From: Paenibacillus mendelii
Lineage (GTDB): Bacteria; Bacillota; Bacilli; Paenibacillales; Paenibacillaceae
NCBI RefSeq assembly: GCF_024498075.1
Contig: NZ_JANHOF010000022.1
Span: forward strand, 1-64,000
Reading direction: 5' to 3'
DNA: 64,000 nucleotides
The position numbers and the translations under genes are program-made. Every line of letters begins with the position of its first letter. Position 1 is the stretch's first letter. The notes beneath the pieces were generated by a model that saw only the letters and a list, made by a program, of their open reading frames with translations, searched no databases and had not been told where the DNA came from. This document shows positions 35,347-43,947 of this stretch, in pieces.

Positions 35347-36711
35347 ATGACTAATGAGCAGCTGATGTTTGACCGTGTACCCCCTCAGAATACCGAGGCC
35401 GAACAGGCGGTGCTCGGCGCCGTTTTACTACAGACGGAGGCGCTGGTCACGGCTATGGAACGGCTGCGCAGCGAAGACTTCTACACGCCGTCGCACCAGT
35501 TGATCTTTGAAGCGATGATTGAGCTGGGTGAAGCGAATCAGCCGATCGACCTCGTCACGCTCACCTCTTACCTGCAGGATCGTCAGCAGCTGGAGGAAAT
35601 CGGCGGAGTCAGCTATCTCGCAAGGCTGGCCAATTCGGTACCGACCGCTGCGAACGTGGATTACTACGCCCAGCTCGTGGAAGAGAAATCGATCCTGCGG
35701 CGGCTGATTCGAACGGCGACCCAAATCGTCTCGAATGGCTATGCAGCTGCCGATGATATCGGATTGATGCTCAATGAAGCGGAGCAGCGCATTCTCGAAA
35801 TCTCCAATCGCCGCGCCAGCGGGGGGTTCATCTCCATTCGCGACGTACTCATGGAGGTATTCGAGAAGGTTGAGCATCTCTATACAAACAAGGGCGGAAC
35901 CACCGGTATTCCATCAGGTTTCACCGATCTGGATAAGATGACGGCCGGTTTCCAGCGCAATGACCTTATTATTGTTGCGGCACGTCCTTCTGTTGGTAAA
36001 ACGGCATTCGCACTTAATATCGCACAAAATGTAGGCGTTCGCTCCAAGGAAACCGTCGCGATCTTCTCCCTTGAGATGTCGGCCGCCCAGCTGGTTCAGC
36101 GGATGATCTGCGCGGAATCGAATGTGGATGCGGGACGTATGCGGACCGGGTATTTAGAAGGCGATGATTGGGAAAAGCTAACGATGGCGATCGGATCGTT
36201 GTCTGAGGCGCAAATCTATATTGATGATACGCCGGGCATTACCGTCGCGGATATACGGGCGAAGTGCCGGAGGCTGAAGAAAGAACGCGGACTTGGCATG
36301 ATTCTAATCGATTACCTGCAGCTCATTCAAGGCCGGGGTAAGGCGGGCGAGAACCGGCAGCAGGAAGTATCTGAAATTTCCCGTACGCTCAAACAGATCG
36401 CGCGTGAGCTGGAAGTGCCCGTTATCGCACTGTCGCAGCTCAGCCGGGGCGTTGAGCAGCGGCAGGACAAGCGGCCGATGATGTCCGACCTTCGGGAATC
36501 CGGCTCTATCGAGCAGGATGCCGATATCGTGGCGTTCTTGTATCGGGATGATTACTACAATCAAGACACCGAGAAGAAGAACATTATCGAGATCATCATT
36601 GCCAAACAGCGTAACGGTCCGGTCGGGACAGTCGAGCTCGTCTTCCTGAAGAGCTTCAATAAGTTCGTCGGGCTGGATCGATCGCATCAGGAGCCGGGAC
36701 AGGCCTCCTAG
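35347..36711 (+). CDS. dnaB: Replicative DNA helicase
   Basis: The 454-residue hexameric helicase (named DnaC in Bacillus subtilis) has the primase-interacting N-terminal domain (PPQNTEAEQAVLGAVLLQ) and a RecA-like motor with Walker A ARPSVGKTAFALN, Walker B MILIDYLQLI, SQLSRGVEQRQDKRPMMSDL and KQRNGPVG. AAAGGAG lies upstream, though 13 bases from the ATG. Order yybS-gdpP-rplI-dnaB-purA matches Bacillus. Confidence 0.98.
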   Translation: MTNEQLMFDRVPPQNTEAEQAVLGAVLLQTEALVTAMERLRSEDFYTPSHQLIFEAMIELGEANQPIDLVTLTSYLQDRQQLEEIGGVSYLARLANSVPTAANVDYYAQLVEEKSILRRLIRTATQIVSNGYAAADDIGLMLNEAEQRILEISNRRASGGFISIRDVLMEVFEKVEHLYTNKGGTTGIPSGFTDLDKMTAGFQRNDLIIVAARPSVGKTAFALNIAQNVGVRSKETVAIFSLEMSAAQLVQRMICAESNVDAGRMRTGYLEGDDWEKLTMAIGSLSEAQIYIDDTPGITVADIRAKCRRLKKERGLGMILIDYLQLIQGRGKAGENRQQEVSEISRTLKQIARELEVPVIALSQLSRGVEQRQDKRPMMSDLRESGSIEQDADIVAFLYRDDYYNQDTEKKNIIEIIIAKQRNGPVGTVELVFLKSFNKFVGLDRSHQEPGQAS

Positions 36712-36735
36712 ATAGGCATTTCACATAACAAGAAT

Positions 36736-36781
36736 AATTCCGAACAATTGTGTGGGGGACTGTGCAATTGTTCGCTTTTTT
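36736..36781 (+). promoter_or_regulatory. PurBox pair (putative PurR operator) that also forms a terminator hairpin
   Basis: AATTCCGAACAAT (36736-36748) matches the PurBox consensus AWWWCCGAACWWT exactly. An inverted second copy, ATTGTTCGCTTTT (36767-36779), has one mismatch. The two boxes are 18 bases apart and lie just upstream of the purA promoter. The same arms, CGAACAATTG and CAATTGTTCG, form a perfect 10-base hairpin followed by CTTTTTT, a plausible dnaB terminator. Confidence 0.75.
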
Positions 36782-36782
36782 A

Positions 36783-36811
36783 TTGACTTTACTCGTTTAC
36801 ACTGCTAAACT
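36783..36811 (+). promoter_or_regulatory. purA promoter
   Basis: TTGACT (36783-36788), 17 bases, TAAACT (36806-36811). It begins four bases after the second PurBox. Confidence 0.75.
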
Positions 36812-36877
36812 AATACTGCTGTCTCATGAAAGGCAGTAAATTTCGGTGTGTGCGAATCATCGAGTGGGGGTATGTGC

Positions 36878-38164
36878 ATGTCAACGGTAGTTGTTGTCGG
36901 AACGCAGTGGGGAGACGAAGGTAAGGGAAAGATTACCGACTTTCTGGCGGAAGGCGCAGACGTCGTTGCCCGTTATCAAGGGGGAAATAACGCCGGCCAC
37001 ACGATTCTGATCGGCAACAAGAAGTATAAGCTGACTATGATTCCATCGGGCATTTTTAATCAAAATAAAGTATGCGTCATCGGAAACGGGATGGTTATTA
37101 ACCCATCCGCCCTTATTGACGAAATCAACTATATACATGAAAATGAGTTTTCAACGGATAACTTGAAAATTAGTGACCGCGCCCATGTTATTATGCCTTA
37201 CCATCTCGTTATGGATGGTCTTGAAGAAGAGCGTAAGGGTGACAATAAGATCGGTACGACCCGCAAAGGAATCGGTCCGTGTTATATGGATAAAGCGGCT
37301 CGTAACGGCATTCGTATTGCCGATTTGATGGATGCGGAGGAATTCGAGCCGAAGGTCCGTCGAATGGTTGCAGAGAAGAACCAAGTGATTGAACAGGTAT
37401 ATGGTGGCCAACCGCTGGATGCAGACACCATCATCTCCGAATATCTGGGCTTCGCCGAGATTCTTCGTCCTTATGTGACGGACACGTCCGTTGTCTTGAA
37501 CGACGCAATCGATGCCGGCCAGAAAATCCTGTTCGAAGGCGCGCAAGGCGTTATGCTCGACATCGACCAAGGTACCTATCCATTCGTAACGTCGTCTAAC
37601 CCAACTGCAGGCGGAGTCTGCATCGGTTCAGGCGTGGGCCCGTCGAAGATTCAGCAAGTTATCGGCGTTGCTAAGGCGTACACGACCCGCGTCGGCGATG
37701 GTCCGTTCCCAACGGAACTGAACAATGAGACGGGCGATTGGATCCGCGAGAAAGGCCATGAGTACGGCACCGTTACAGGCCGTCCGCGCCGTGTAGGCTG
37801 GTTCGACAGCGTCGTTGTCCGCCATGCCCGTCGTGTCAGCGGAATTACGGGCCTGTCGCTTAACTCGCTTGACGTATTGACAGGACTGGAAACGGTCAAA
37901 ATTTGTACGGGCTACAAGTATCGCGGCGAAGTTATTGAGTACTACCCAGCCAGCTTGAAGATGCTGGCTGAGTGTGAAGCCGTGTACGAGGAAATGCCAG
38001 GCTGGAGCGAAGATATTACGAACACGAAGACGCTGGAGGATCTGCCGGCAACGACTCGCCGTTATGTAGAGCGGGTATCCGAGCTGACAGGGATCCCGAT
38101 CGCGATCTTCTCGGTTGGACGTAATCGCGAACAGACCAACCCGGTCGTTAAGATCTATCCATAA
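36878..38164 (+). CDS. purA: Adenylosuccinate synthetase
   Basis: The 428-residue enzyme joins aspartate to IMP using GTP, the first committed step to AMP. It shows VVVVGTQWGDEGKGKITDFL at the N-terminus, GNNAGHTI with the catalytic histidine, GTTRKGIGP, FEGAQGVMLDIDQGTYPFVT and the Arg-rich PRRVGWFD. The ATG at 36878 is chosen because it lies seven bases after GGGGG and begins the family sequence; two codons upstream another ATG is too close to that site. Confidence 0.98.
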   Translation: MSTVVVVGTQWGDEGKGKITDFLAEGADVVARYQGGNNAGHTILIGNKKYKLTMIPSGIFNQNKVCVIGNGMVINPSALIDEINYIHENEFSTDNLKISDRAHVIMPYHLVMDGLEEERKGDNKIGTTRKGIGPCYMDKAARNGIRIADLMDAEEFEPKVRRMVAEKNQVIEQVYGGQPLDADTIISEYLGFAEILRPYVTDTSVVLNDAIDAGQKILFEGAQGVMLDIDQGTYPFVTSSNPTAGGVCIGSGVGPSKIQQVIGVAKAYTTRVGDGPFPTELNNETGDWIREKGHEYGTVTGRPRRVGWFDSVVVRHARRVSGITGLSLNSLDVLTGLETVKICTGYKYRGEVIEYYPASLKMLAECEAVYEEMPGWSEDITNTKTLEDLPATTRRYVERVSELTGIPIAIFSVGRNREQTNPVVKIYP

Positions 38165-38173
38165 CCAACCCAT

Positions 38174-38232
38174 AAGCCTGACTGGAACGAGCGGCGCAGC
38201 CTGCACCCCTCGTTCCAGTCAGGCTTTTTTTT
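38174..38232 (+). terminator. Terminator after purA
   Basis: AAGCCTGACTGGAACGAG and its perfect 18-base complement flank a 17-base loop, followed by a long T-run. Confidence 0.95.
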
Positions 38233-38389
38233 AATTGATGATAGGCTTATAGCGCGCGTTACCCCGTACGGATTTCACCATAACGAATATGAAATTTCCA
38301 AGTAGAGGACCAAATAGAGAATGATAGCCTTATCACCTGACCATACTGAATGATAGGACCTTCATAGAGAGGCATGGTATGGGATAGGA

Positions 38390-39103
38390 GTGAGGCGTGT
38401 GTGGAAATGGACGGGATGGTTTGCGAAGACGGTTGCGGCAGGGCTGATTATTAGTTTCTTGTCGATCTGGACGACCGGCTATATCGTAAACAGTTATGTG
38501 GAAACGCTGCTGAAGCAATTTAAGCTGCCATTAGAGCAGAAACCCTTCGCGTTAGACGGCGTATGGGGCTCGTTATGGGGGGCGGATCCAGAGTTGAAAT
38601 CCGATCAACGAGAAACCGCTTCGAATAACAGCAATCATAGTGCGGATGACAGCAAGGCAGAAGATAAGACCAAGTCAGAGGATGAAACCAAGCAGGAGCA
38701 GGCCGAAGCGGATCCGAAGGGCAGCGAGGGAGAGAATCCGCCTTCGGCCGATGCGTTCGGCGAATTGCCGCCGGGATCGCTTACCGACATCGGCGGAGGC
38801 AACGGCACAAAGGCCGGAAGCGGCGCCTCTTCGGAGGGGGCCCTTGAGGAAGCGGAGAAAGAGGGTGTCGCCATGACGGAGGATCAATTAAGCGATGCCA
38901 AGAACCGGATGAGTGATGCCGACAAGGAGCAGCTGTTCGAAGTCATGATGACCAAATTGCCGCAGGAAGCGTGGCAGCAAATCTCGGGTTGGATGGAAGA
39001 TGGGATTACATCCAGCGAAATGACGGATATTCAGCAGCTTGTCGCGCAGCATCTAAGCCGCGAGGAATATGACAAAATGATGGAGATCTTGAAGAAATAT
39101 TGA
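38390..39103 (+). CDS. Uncharacterised membrane-anchored protein with acidic linker
   Basis: The 237-residue protein is not recognised. It has a basic N-terminus and one membrane helix (about 13-31), a segment rich in Trp and Gly (LDGVWGSLWGAD), a long acidic, Ser/Lys/Glu-rich linker (about 68-165), and a helical C-terminal part (about 170-237, DKEQLFEVMMTKLPQEAW). The tail is probably extracytoplasmic. Start is GTG; a second GTG three codons later has similar support. It lies alone between purA and the M23 peptidase gene. Confidence 0.7.
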   Translation: MRRVWKWTGWFAKTVAAGLIISFLSIWTTGYIVNSYVETLLKQFKLPLEQKPFALDGVWGSLWGADPELKSDQRETASNNSNHSADDSKAEDKTKSEDETKQEQAEADPKGSEGENPPSADAFGELPPGSLTDIGGGNGTKAGSGASSEGALEEAEKEGVAMTEDQLSDAKNRMSDADKEQLFEVMMTKLPQEAWQQISGWMEDGITSSEMTDIQQLVAQHLSREEYDKMMEILKKY

Positions 39104-39528
39104 GGTGAGCCCCTCATGGGGGAGGATGCTTGCCATCGATGGTCTTGAATAGCGTACTGGACGGCAGCTGCGCTTTCGGCCAGCTTTTCGGTTATGACAA
39201 CTAAGCTGTCATAACCGATTAGACTTAAACATGAAATAAGGCAGTGCGGAACAGGCGGGCGTAATCCCATTGTTCTGCTCTGCCTTTTCATTGTCTTACC
39301 TCTTCCATGCTGGCAGCTACCAATACAATCAATAGGGAATTGCTTGATCCCCTATGCTCAGCGGATATTTCGAACCATACATTCTGAAGAAATATTAATC
39401 TTGCGTAAAGGCGGTTTTGTTGATCGGGCTTGTTGCGTTGTGTTAAAGTATAAACGGGCAATACGACGTAGAAATTTTATGTCGAATTCGTACTAAAGAA
39501 GGTTGTTAAACGCGAAAAGGAGACGATC
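39104..39528. other. Intergenic region with two inverted repeats
   Basis: No gene is seen in these 425 bases. A perfect 12-base inverted repeat, TCGGTTATGACA and TGTCATAACCGA (39188-39218), has no T-run on either side. A second structure (39238-39288) looks like a terminator. The promoter for the M23 gene should lie at 39410-39480, but no convincing box pair stood out. Confidence 0.5.
39238..39288 (+). terminator. Terminator-like hairpin
   Basis: AAGGCAG-T-GCGGAACA pairs with TGTTCTGC-T-CTGCCTT with two imperfect positions, followed by TT. Confidence 0.55.
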
Positions 39529-41049
39529 ATGACCGTTTTTAAGGACAAGGGTCGGATCCGGAAGGTATGGAATACAATTACCTTTCGGCGGGACCGATCG
39601 CAGCCAGAGAAAAAAATGAGTAACGTTTCGTTCACTCGGATGAAGCGGAGAAAGCCTGTTATTCTAGCCGGTGCGGCATTGGCCGTTCTCATTATTGCCG
39701 GTTTTGGCGGCAGCCACTATGTTAAAGCAAACACAGTCGATTTCTACCACCTATATATGAATGGCAAACTGGTCGGCGAGGTGCAATCGTCCGGGCAGGT
39801 ACAGCAGCTAATTAGCCGGAAGCAGCAAGAAGTAAGTGAAGCCAATCCTGATGTGAACATGGTTCTTAAGACAGGTAGCCTTACATACGAGCGTAAGAGC
39901 GCTTACAAGGCCGTTCCGGATAGTGAAGCTACGTTGAAGAAGCTGGAAACCATGCTTACAGCGCAGGCACAGGGTGTCGAGCTTCTAGTTGACGGCAAAG
40001 TGGTCGGTATCGTCAAGGACAAGGAGACGGCGGACAGGATTCTGAAGAGCGTCAAAACCCGCTATGCGCCCGAGCCGGAAGTGAAGAACAAAGCCTTAGA
40101 AGTATCGGCGCTCGCATACTCCGCTGTTAAGACATCGGAAACAACGAAGCCATCGACAACGATGAAATCGATGCAGATCGTCGAGAAGGTCACAACAAGC
40201 GAGGCGGAGGTTAAGCCTGAAGAAATTGCGGATCCTGCGGATATGTATCTCAAACTTATCAAGGGCAGTGTTAAACCTACTAAGTATACGGTGCAGGAAG
40301 GCGATTGCGTCGGCTGCATCGCGCAGAAATTCGACATTTCTCCACAAGTCATCTATGAGAATAATGATTGGATCCAGGATGATATGATCAAAGTCGGCGA
40401 TGTGCTGGATCTCACTGTTCTGCAGCCTGAGGTGACGGTAGAGACGGTCGAGCATGTTACGGAAACCGAGTTGATCGAGCCGATCACCGTGATACAGAAG
40501 AACAGCGCTATGCGTGCCGGCGAATCGAAGACGATCCGGATAGGCAAGAGCGGCAAGAAAAAGATGGTTTATAAGCTCGTCAAACAAAATGGCTATCTCA
40601 TGAGTGAAGAGCTCTTGGGCGAACAGGTATTAGAGCCCTCCGTCCCCGCCATCGTGATGAAAGGGACGAAGGTCATCGGTGAAGGATCTGGCCGATTCTC
40701 TTGGCCGGTATCGGGCGCTAAGCTCACGAGCAGCTTCGGCAAACGTTGGGGGCGTCAGCACAAAGGCATCGATCTGGTCGGGAACAAGACCATCATGGCA
40801 GCCGATAACGGCGTTGTTGAGTTTGCCGGCGAGAAGAACGGTTTGGGCCGTTGTGTAATTATTAACCATAAAAACGGATATAAAACCGTTTACGGCCATA
40901 TGAGCAAGCTTTCCGTCAAAAAAGGACAAACGCTGGAGAAGGGCGAGAGCATCGGTATTATGGGGAATACGGGTCACTCGTTCGGGACACACCTGCATTT
41001 TGAAATTCACAAAGACGGAAGTGTTCAAAACCCACTCAAGTATTTATAG
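39529..41049 (+). CDS. Membrane-anchored LysM/G5/M23 peptidoglycan endopeptidase
   Basis: The 506-residue protein has a membrane helix (about 44-62), an intermediate region, a LysM-like domain (YTVQEGDCVGCIAQKFDISP, about 257-300), a G5-like domain (about 305-375) and a C-terminal M23 domain with zinc ligands in HKGIDL and HLHFEIH. M23 enzymes cut peptide cross-links in peptidoglycan. The CVGC pair inside LysM is unusual, since the position normally reads GDTLWSIA. It precedes the walRKHIJ cell-wall operon. Confidence 0.9.
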   Translation: MTVFKDKGRIRKVWNTITFRRDRSQPEKKMSNVSFTRMKRRKPVILAGAALAVLIIAGFGGSHYVKANTVDFYHLYMNGKLVGEVQSSGQVQQLISRKQQEVSEANPDVNMVLKTGSLTYERKSAYKAVPDSEATLKKLETMLTAQAQGVELLVDGKVVGIVKDKETADRILKSVKTRYAPEPEVKNKALEVSALAYSAVKTSETTKPSTTMKSMQIVEKVTTSEAEVKPEEIADPADMYLKLIKGSVKPTKYTVQEGDCVGCIAQKFDISPQVIYENNDWIQDDMIKVGDVLDLTVLQPEVTVETVEHVTETELIEPITVIQKNSAMRAGESKTIRIGKSGKKKMVYKLVKQNGYLMSEELLGEQVLEPSVPAIVMKGTKVIGEGSGRFSWPVSGAKLTSSFGKRWGRQHKGIDLVGNKTIMAADNGVVEFAGEKNGLGRCVIINHKNGYKTVYGHMSKLSVKKGQTLEKGESIGIMGNTGHSFGTHLHFEIHKDGSVQNPLKYL

Positions 41050-41061
41050 GTTATGTAACCC

Positions 41062-41100
41062 AAGCACCGTTAGCCGAGCGTATGGCTGACGGTGCTTTTT
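41062..41100 (+). terminator. Terminator after the M23 peptidase gene
   Basis: AAGCACCGT-TAGCC and GGCTG-ACGGTGCTT form a long stem, followed by TTT. Confidence 0.85.
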
Positions 41101-41238
41101 GCATCTATGTGCAGGTAAAATCGAATGGGCAAGTAAGCCATTTGTCATACCAAAACGTCTATATAAAGGGGCATGTTTGCGGGTGGGCAGAATGCCTGCA
41201 AAATTGTGTAAAAGTGCTTAATGATGAGGGAACTTTCA

Positions 41239-41268
41239 TTGGGACATCCGCCCTAACTATGTTAGAAT
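41239..41268 (+). promoter_or_regulatory. walR operon promoter
   Basis: TTGGGA (41239-41244), 18 bases, then TAGAAT (41263-41268) preceded by TGT, giving an extended -10. Confidence 0.6.
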
Positions 41269-41356
41269 AAAATAAGGTTTGGCATTTTGGTTATCGGGCC
41301 AATTTATGGCTTTGCATAGGTGATGTGTCTGGCCTCATGGAGCAAGACGATGGGCG

Positions 41357-42115
41357 GTGATGAGGGTGTTCGGAAAAATATTAGTCGTTGACGATGAACA
41401 GCCGATTGCGGATATTCTAAAGTTTAATTTGGAGAAGGAAGGCTATCAGGTCATCTGTGCTTTCGATGGCGGAGAAGCCGTTCGTCTTGCATTCGAAGAG
41501 CTGCCTGACTTGATCCTTCTTGATTTGATGCTGCCCGTGAAAGACGGTATGGATGTGTGCCGCGAGGTGCGTTCTCGCCTTCAAACCCCGATTATTATGT
41601 TGACGGCCAAGGACACCGAGCTCGATAAGGTGCTGGGGCTTGAGCTAGGCGCAGACGATTATGTGACGAAGCCGTTCAGCACGCGTGAGCTGCTGGCCCG
41701 TGTGAAGGCTCACTTGCGCCGTCAGAAGACGGAGGCCGCGCAAGCTATCGCTGGCGGAGCGGGATCGGGTGCGATGCAGCAAGATACGCAAGGACTGCGC
41801 ATCTTCAATCTTTTCATCGATACGGATATGTACGTGGTTTACAAGGATAACGACCCCCTGGATTTGACGCATCGCGAGTATGAGCTAGTCTACTATCTGG
41901 CCCGCAATTGCGGCAAGGTCATGACGAGAGAGCATCTGCTGCAGGCAGTATGGGGATTTGAATATTTCGGCGATGTGCGGACTGTGGACGTGACGATCCG
42001 CAGGCTCCGGGAGAAGATCGAGGACGACCCGAGCCGGCCGGAATACATTCTGACGCGCAGAGGCCTCGGTTATATGATGCGAAATCCTAAATCGGGGGGC
42101 TTTGGCTCCGGATGA
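41357..42115 (+). CDS. walR: Essential response regulator WalR
   Basis: The protein of about 252 residues controls cell-wall homeostasis genes. The receiver domain has KILVVDDEQPIADILKFNL with the phosphorylated Asp56 in LILLDLMLP, and the C-terminal winged helix has DLTHREYELVYYL and VTIRRLREKIEDDP. A Gly/Ala/Gln-rich linker (about 128-146) is longer than in Bacillus. The GTG at 41357 is given; the next codon is ATG and also possible. The stop overlaps walK. Confidence 0.96.
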   Translation: MMRVFGKILVVDDEQPIADILKFNLEKEGYQVICAFDGGEAVRLAFEELPDLILLDLMLPVKDGMDVCREVRSRLQTPIIMLTAKDTELDKVLGLELGADDYVTKPFSTRELLARVKAHLRRQKTEAAQAIAGGAGSGAMQQDTQGLRIFNLFIDTDMYVVYKDNDPLDLTHREYELVYYLARNCGKVMTREHLLQAVWGFEYFGDVRTVDVTIRRLREKIEDDPSRPEYILTRRGLGYMMRNPKSGGFGSG

Positions 42116-43947
42116 ACGGCGGGATTCGATTCTTCCGTACGATTCAGGTCAAGCTGATCATCATTTATGTGCTGCTCATTCTTTTTGCGATGCAGCTCAT
42201 TGGCGTTTATTTTATTAGCACGATGAAGACGTCACTCACGTCGACGTTCTCGACCAACATGAACAATCAGGCCGACGTATTGGCCAGACTAGCCGCAGAG
42301 ACGTTAAACAGCAAGCCGGATAAGCCGGCTGCGGACGGACGGACGACGGAAGAATATTTGAGCTCACTGGTGCGGGATCTGTTCAGCATTAACGAAGCTG
42401 AAATCCAATTGCTCGACGCTAGCGGGCGAATACTCGCCACCTCGCTGTCGAGCCCCCAAGAATATGTCGGCAAGAAGAATACCTCATTAGCTGTCAGCCG
42501 TGCGCTGCAGGGCATTCGCGATAATGAGGAGGATGTGATCGACGAGGACAACGTCCGCAAGAAGATCATTGCCAAGCCCGTCATGTACGGCAGCAAAACC
42601 GTCGGAGCGGTTTATTTGGTTGCTTCGATGAAGGAGCTCTATCAGACGGTGAATGGCGTCAACCGGATCTTCGTGTCGGGGATGCTCATCGCGCTCGGCC
42701 TAACCGGTCTGCTCTGTATCCTGCTTGCCCACACCATTACGAACCCGATCAAAGGGTTGACCCGGCAGGCGGCGGCAGTGGCGGAAGGGCGGTTCGACCA
42801 GCAGGTGCCGGTGCTGGGGAACGATGAAATCGGCCGGCTCAGCGAGGTATTCAATGATATGACTTCCCGTCTTCGGGATGCCTTGTCGGTGAACGAAGAG
42901 GAGAAGGAGAAGCTGTCCTCGATTCTAGCGAATATGAGTGATGGCGTCGTTGCGGCCGACGAACATGGCGTTGTCATGATTACCAACCGCCGCGCGAAGG
43001 AAATGCTGCGCGAGGAAGCCTGCGAAGGCTGTCGATTGACCGATTTGTTCGGGATGGATGAGACGCAGATGGCTAATCTGATGAGCGGACGGGATTCTAC
43101 GGCGGTCATCCGGCACGTCAATCAGGGCGGAGATGTAGACGAGATGATGCGTGTCACATTGAGTCCGATCCACCGCAGAGACAAGGGAATCTCCGGTACG
43201 ATTGCGGTGCTGCAGGACGTGACGGAGCAGGAACGGCTCGAGCAATCCCGCCGGGAGTTCGTCGCGAACGTATCGCATGAGCTGCGTACGCCGCTGACGA
43301 CGATCAAGAGCTACGCCGAGGCGCTCGATGACGGAGCTCTGAGCGAGCCCGAGCTAGGCCAGCGATTCGTCGGTGTGATCCGCAACGAGACGGAACGGAT
43401 GATCCGGCTCGTGACGGACCTGCTGCACTTGTCGCGGCTCGACTCCAATCAGGCGCCGCTGAGGCGGCTTGCCACAAGCGTGCCGGACATGCTGGAGGAG
43501 GTCGCAGACCGGTTCTCCTTCCAGATGCGCAAGAAGCAAATACGGGCGGCGATACGTGTCGAAGACGGGATCACGTCCGTATGGCTGGATCGGGATCAGA
43601 TCGATCAGGTCTTGGATAACCTGGTGTCGAACGCGATCAAATATACGCTGGATGGCGGGCGCATCGAAATTACGGCACATAAGCCGGGTTCGACATCAAT
43701 TGCGATCAGCGTGAAGGATACGGGGATCGGTATCCCGCGGAAGGATCTAAGCCGTATATTCGACCGATTCTACCGGGTCGATAAGGCGCGGTCGCGCAAT
43801 ATGGGCGGCACGGGACTGGGACTTTCCATTGCCCGGGAAATTGTGAAGGCGCATGGAGGCACGGTGACTCTGGATTCTGAGCTGAATGAAGGAACCACGG
43901 TGACGGTCATTCTGCCTATGCTGCAAGACGGAGGCGATCCGTCATGA
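42112..43947 (+). CDS. walK: Essential sensor histidine kinase WalK
   Basis: The 611-residue kinase has two membrane helices (about 13-35 and 183-205) bounding an extracytoplasmic sensor domain, then HAMP, PAS, HisKA with the phosphorylated His in VANVSHELRTPLTTIKSY, and HATPase with NLVSNAIKYTLDGG, DTGIGIPRKDL and GGTGLGLSIAR. It forms the WalRK pair with the gene before it and is coupled to it by ATGA. Confidence 0.97.
   Translation: MNGGIRFFRTIQVKLIIIYVLLILFAMQLIGVYFISTMKTSLTSTFSTNMNNQADVLARLAAETLNSKPDKPAADGRTTEEYLSSLVRDLFSINEAEIQLLDASGRILATSLSSPQEYVGKKNTSLAVSRALQGIRDNEEDVIDEDNVRKKIIAKPVMYGSKTVGAVYLVASMKELYQTVNGVNRIFVSGMLIALGLTGLLCILLAHTITNPIKGLTRQAAAVAEGRFDQQVPVLGNDEIGRLSEVFNDMTSRLRDALSVNEEEKEKLSSILANMSDGVVAADEHGVVMITNRRAKEMLREEACEGCRLTDLFGMDETQMANLMSGRDSTAVIRHVNQGGDVDEMMRVTLSPIHRRDKGISGTIAVLQDVTEQERLEQSRREFVANVSHELRTPLTTIKSYAEALDDGALSEPELGQRFVGVIRNETERMIRLVTDLLHLSRLDSNQAPLRRLATSVPDMLEEVADRFSFQMRKKQIRAAIRVEDGITSVWLDRDQIDQVLDNLVSNAIKYTLDGGRIEITAHKPGSTSIAISVKDTGIGIPRKDLSRIFDRFYRVDKARSRNMGGTGLGLSIAREIVKAHGGTVTLDSELNEGTTVTVILPMLQDGGDPS

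Larger units (their letters stand above)
41050..41356. other. Intergenic region upstream of walR
   Basis: This gap holds the terminator of the peptidase gene (41062-41100) and the walR promoter (41239-41268). The open frame across the terminator is not credible as a gene. Confidence 0.5.

Noticed and set aside
37628..38206. 192-codon frame antisense to purA
   Set aside because: Shadow of the purA coding sequence.
41082..41270. 62-codon frame before walR
   Set aside because: It spans the terminator of the preceding gene and the walR promoter and lacks a ribosome site.
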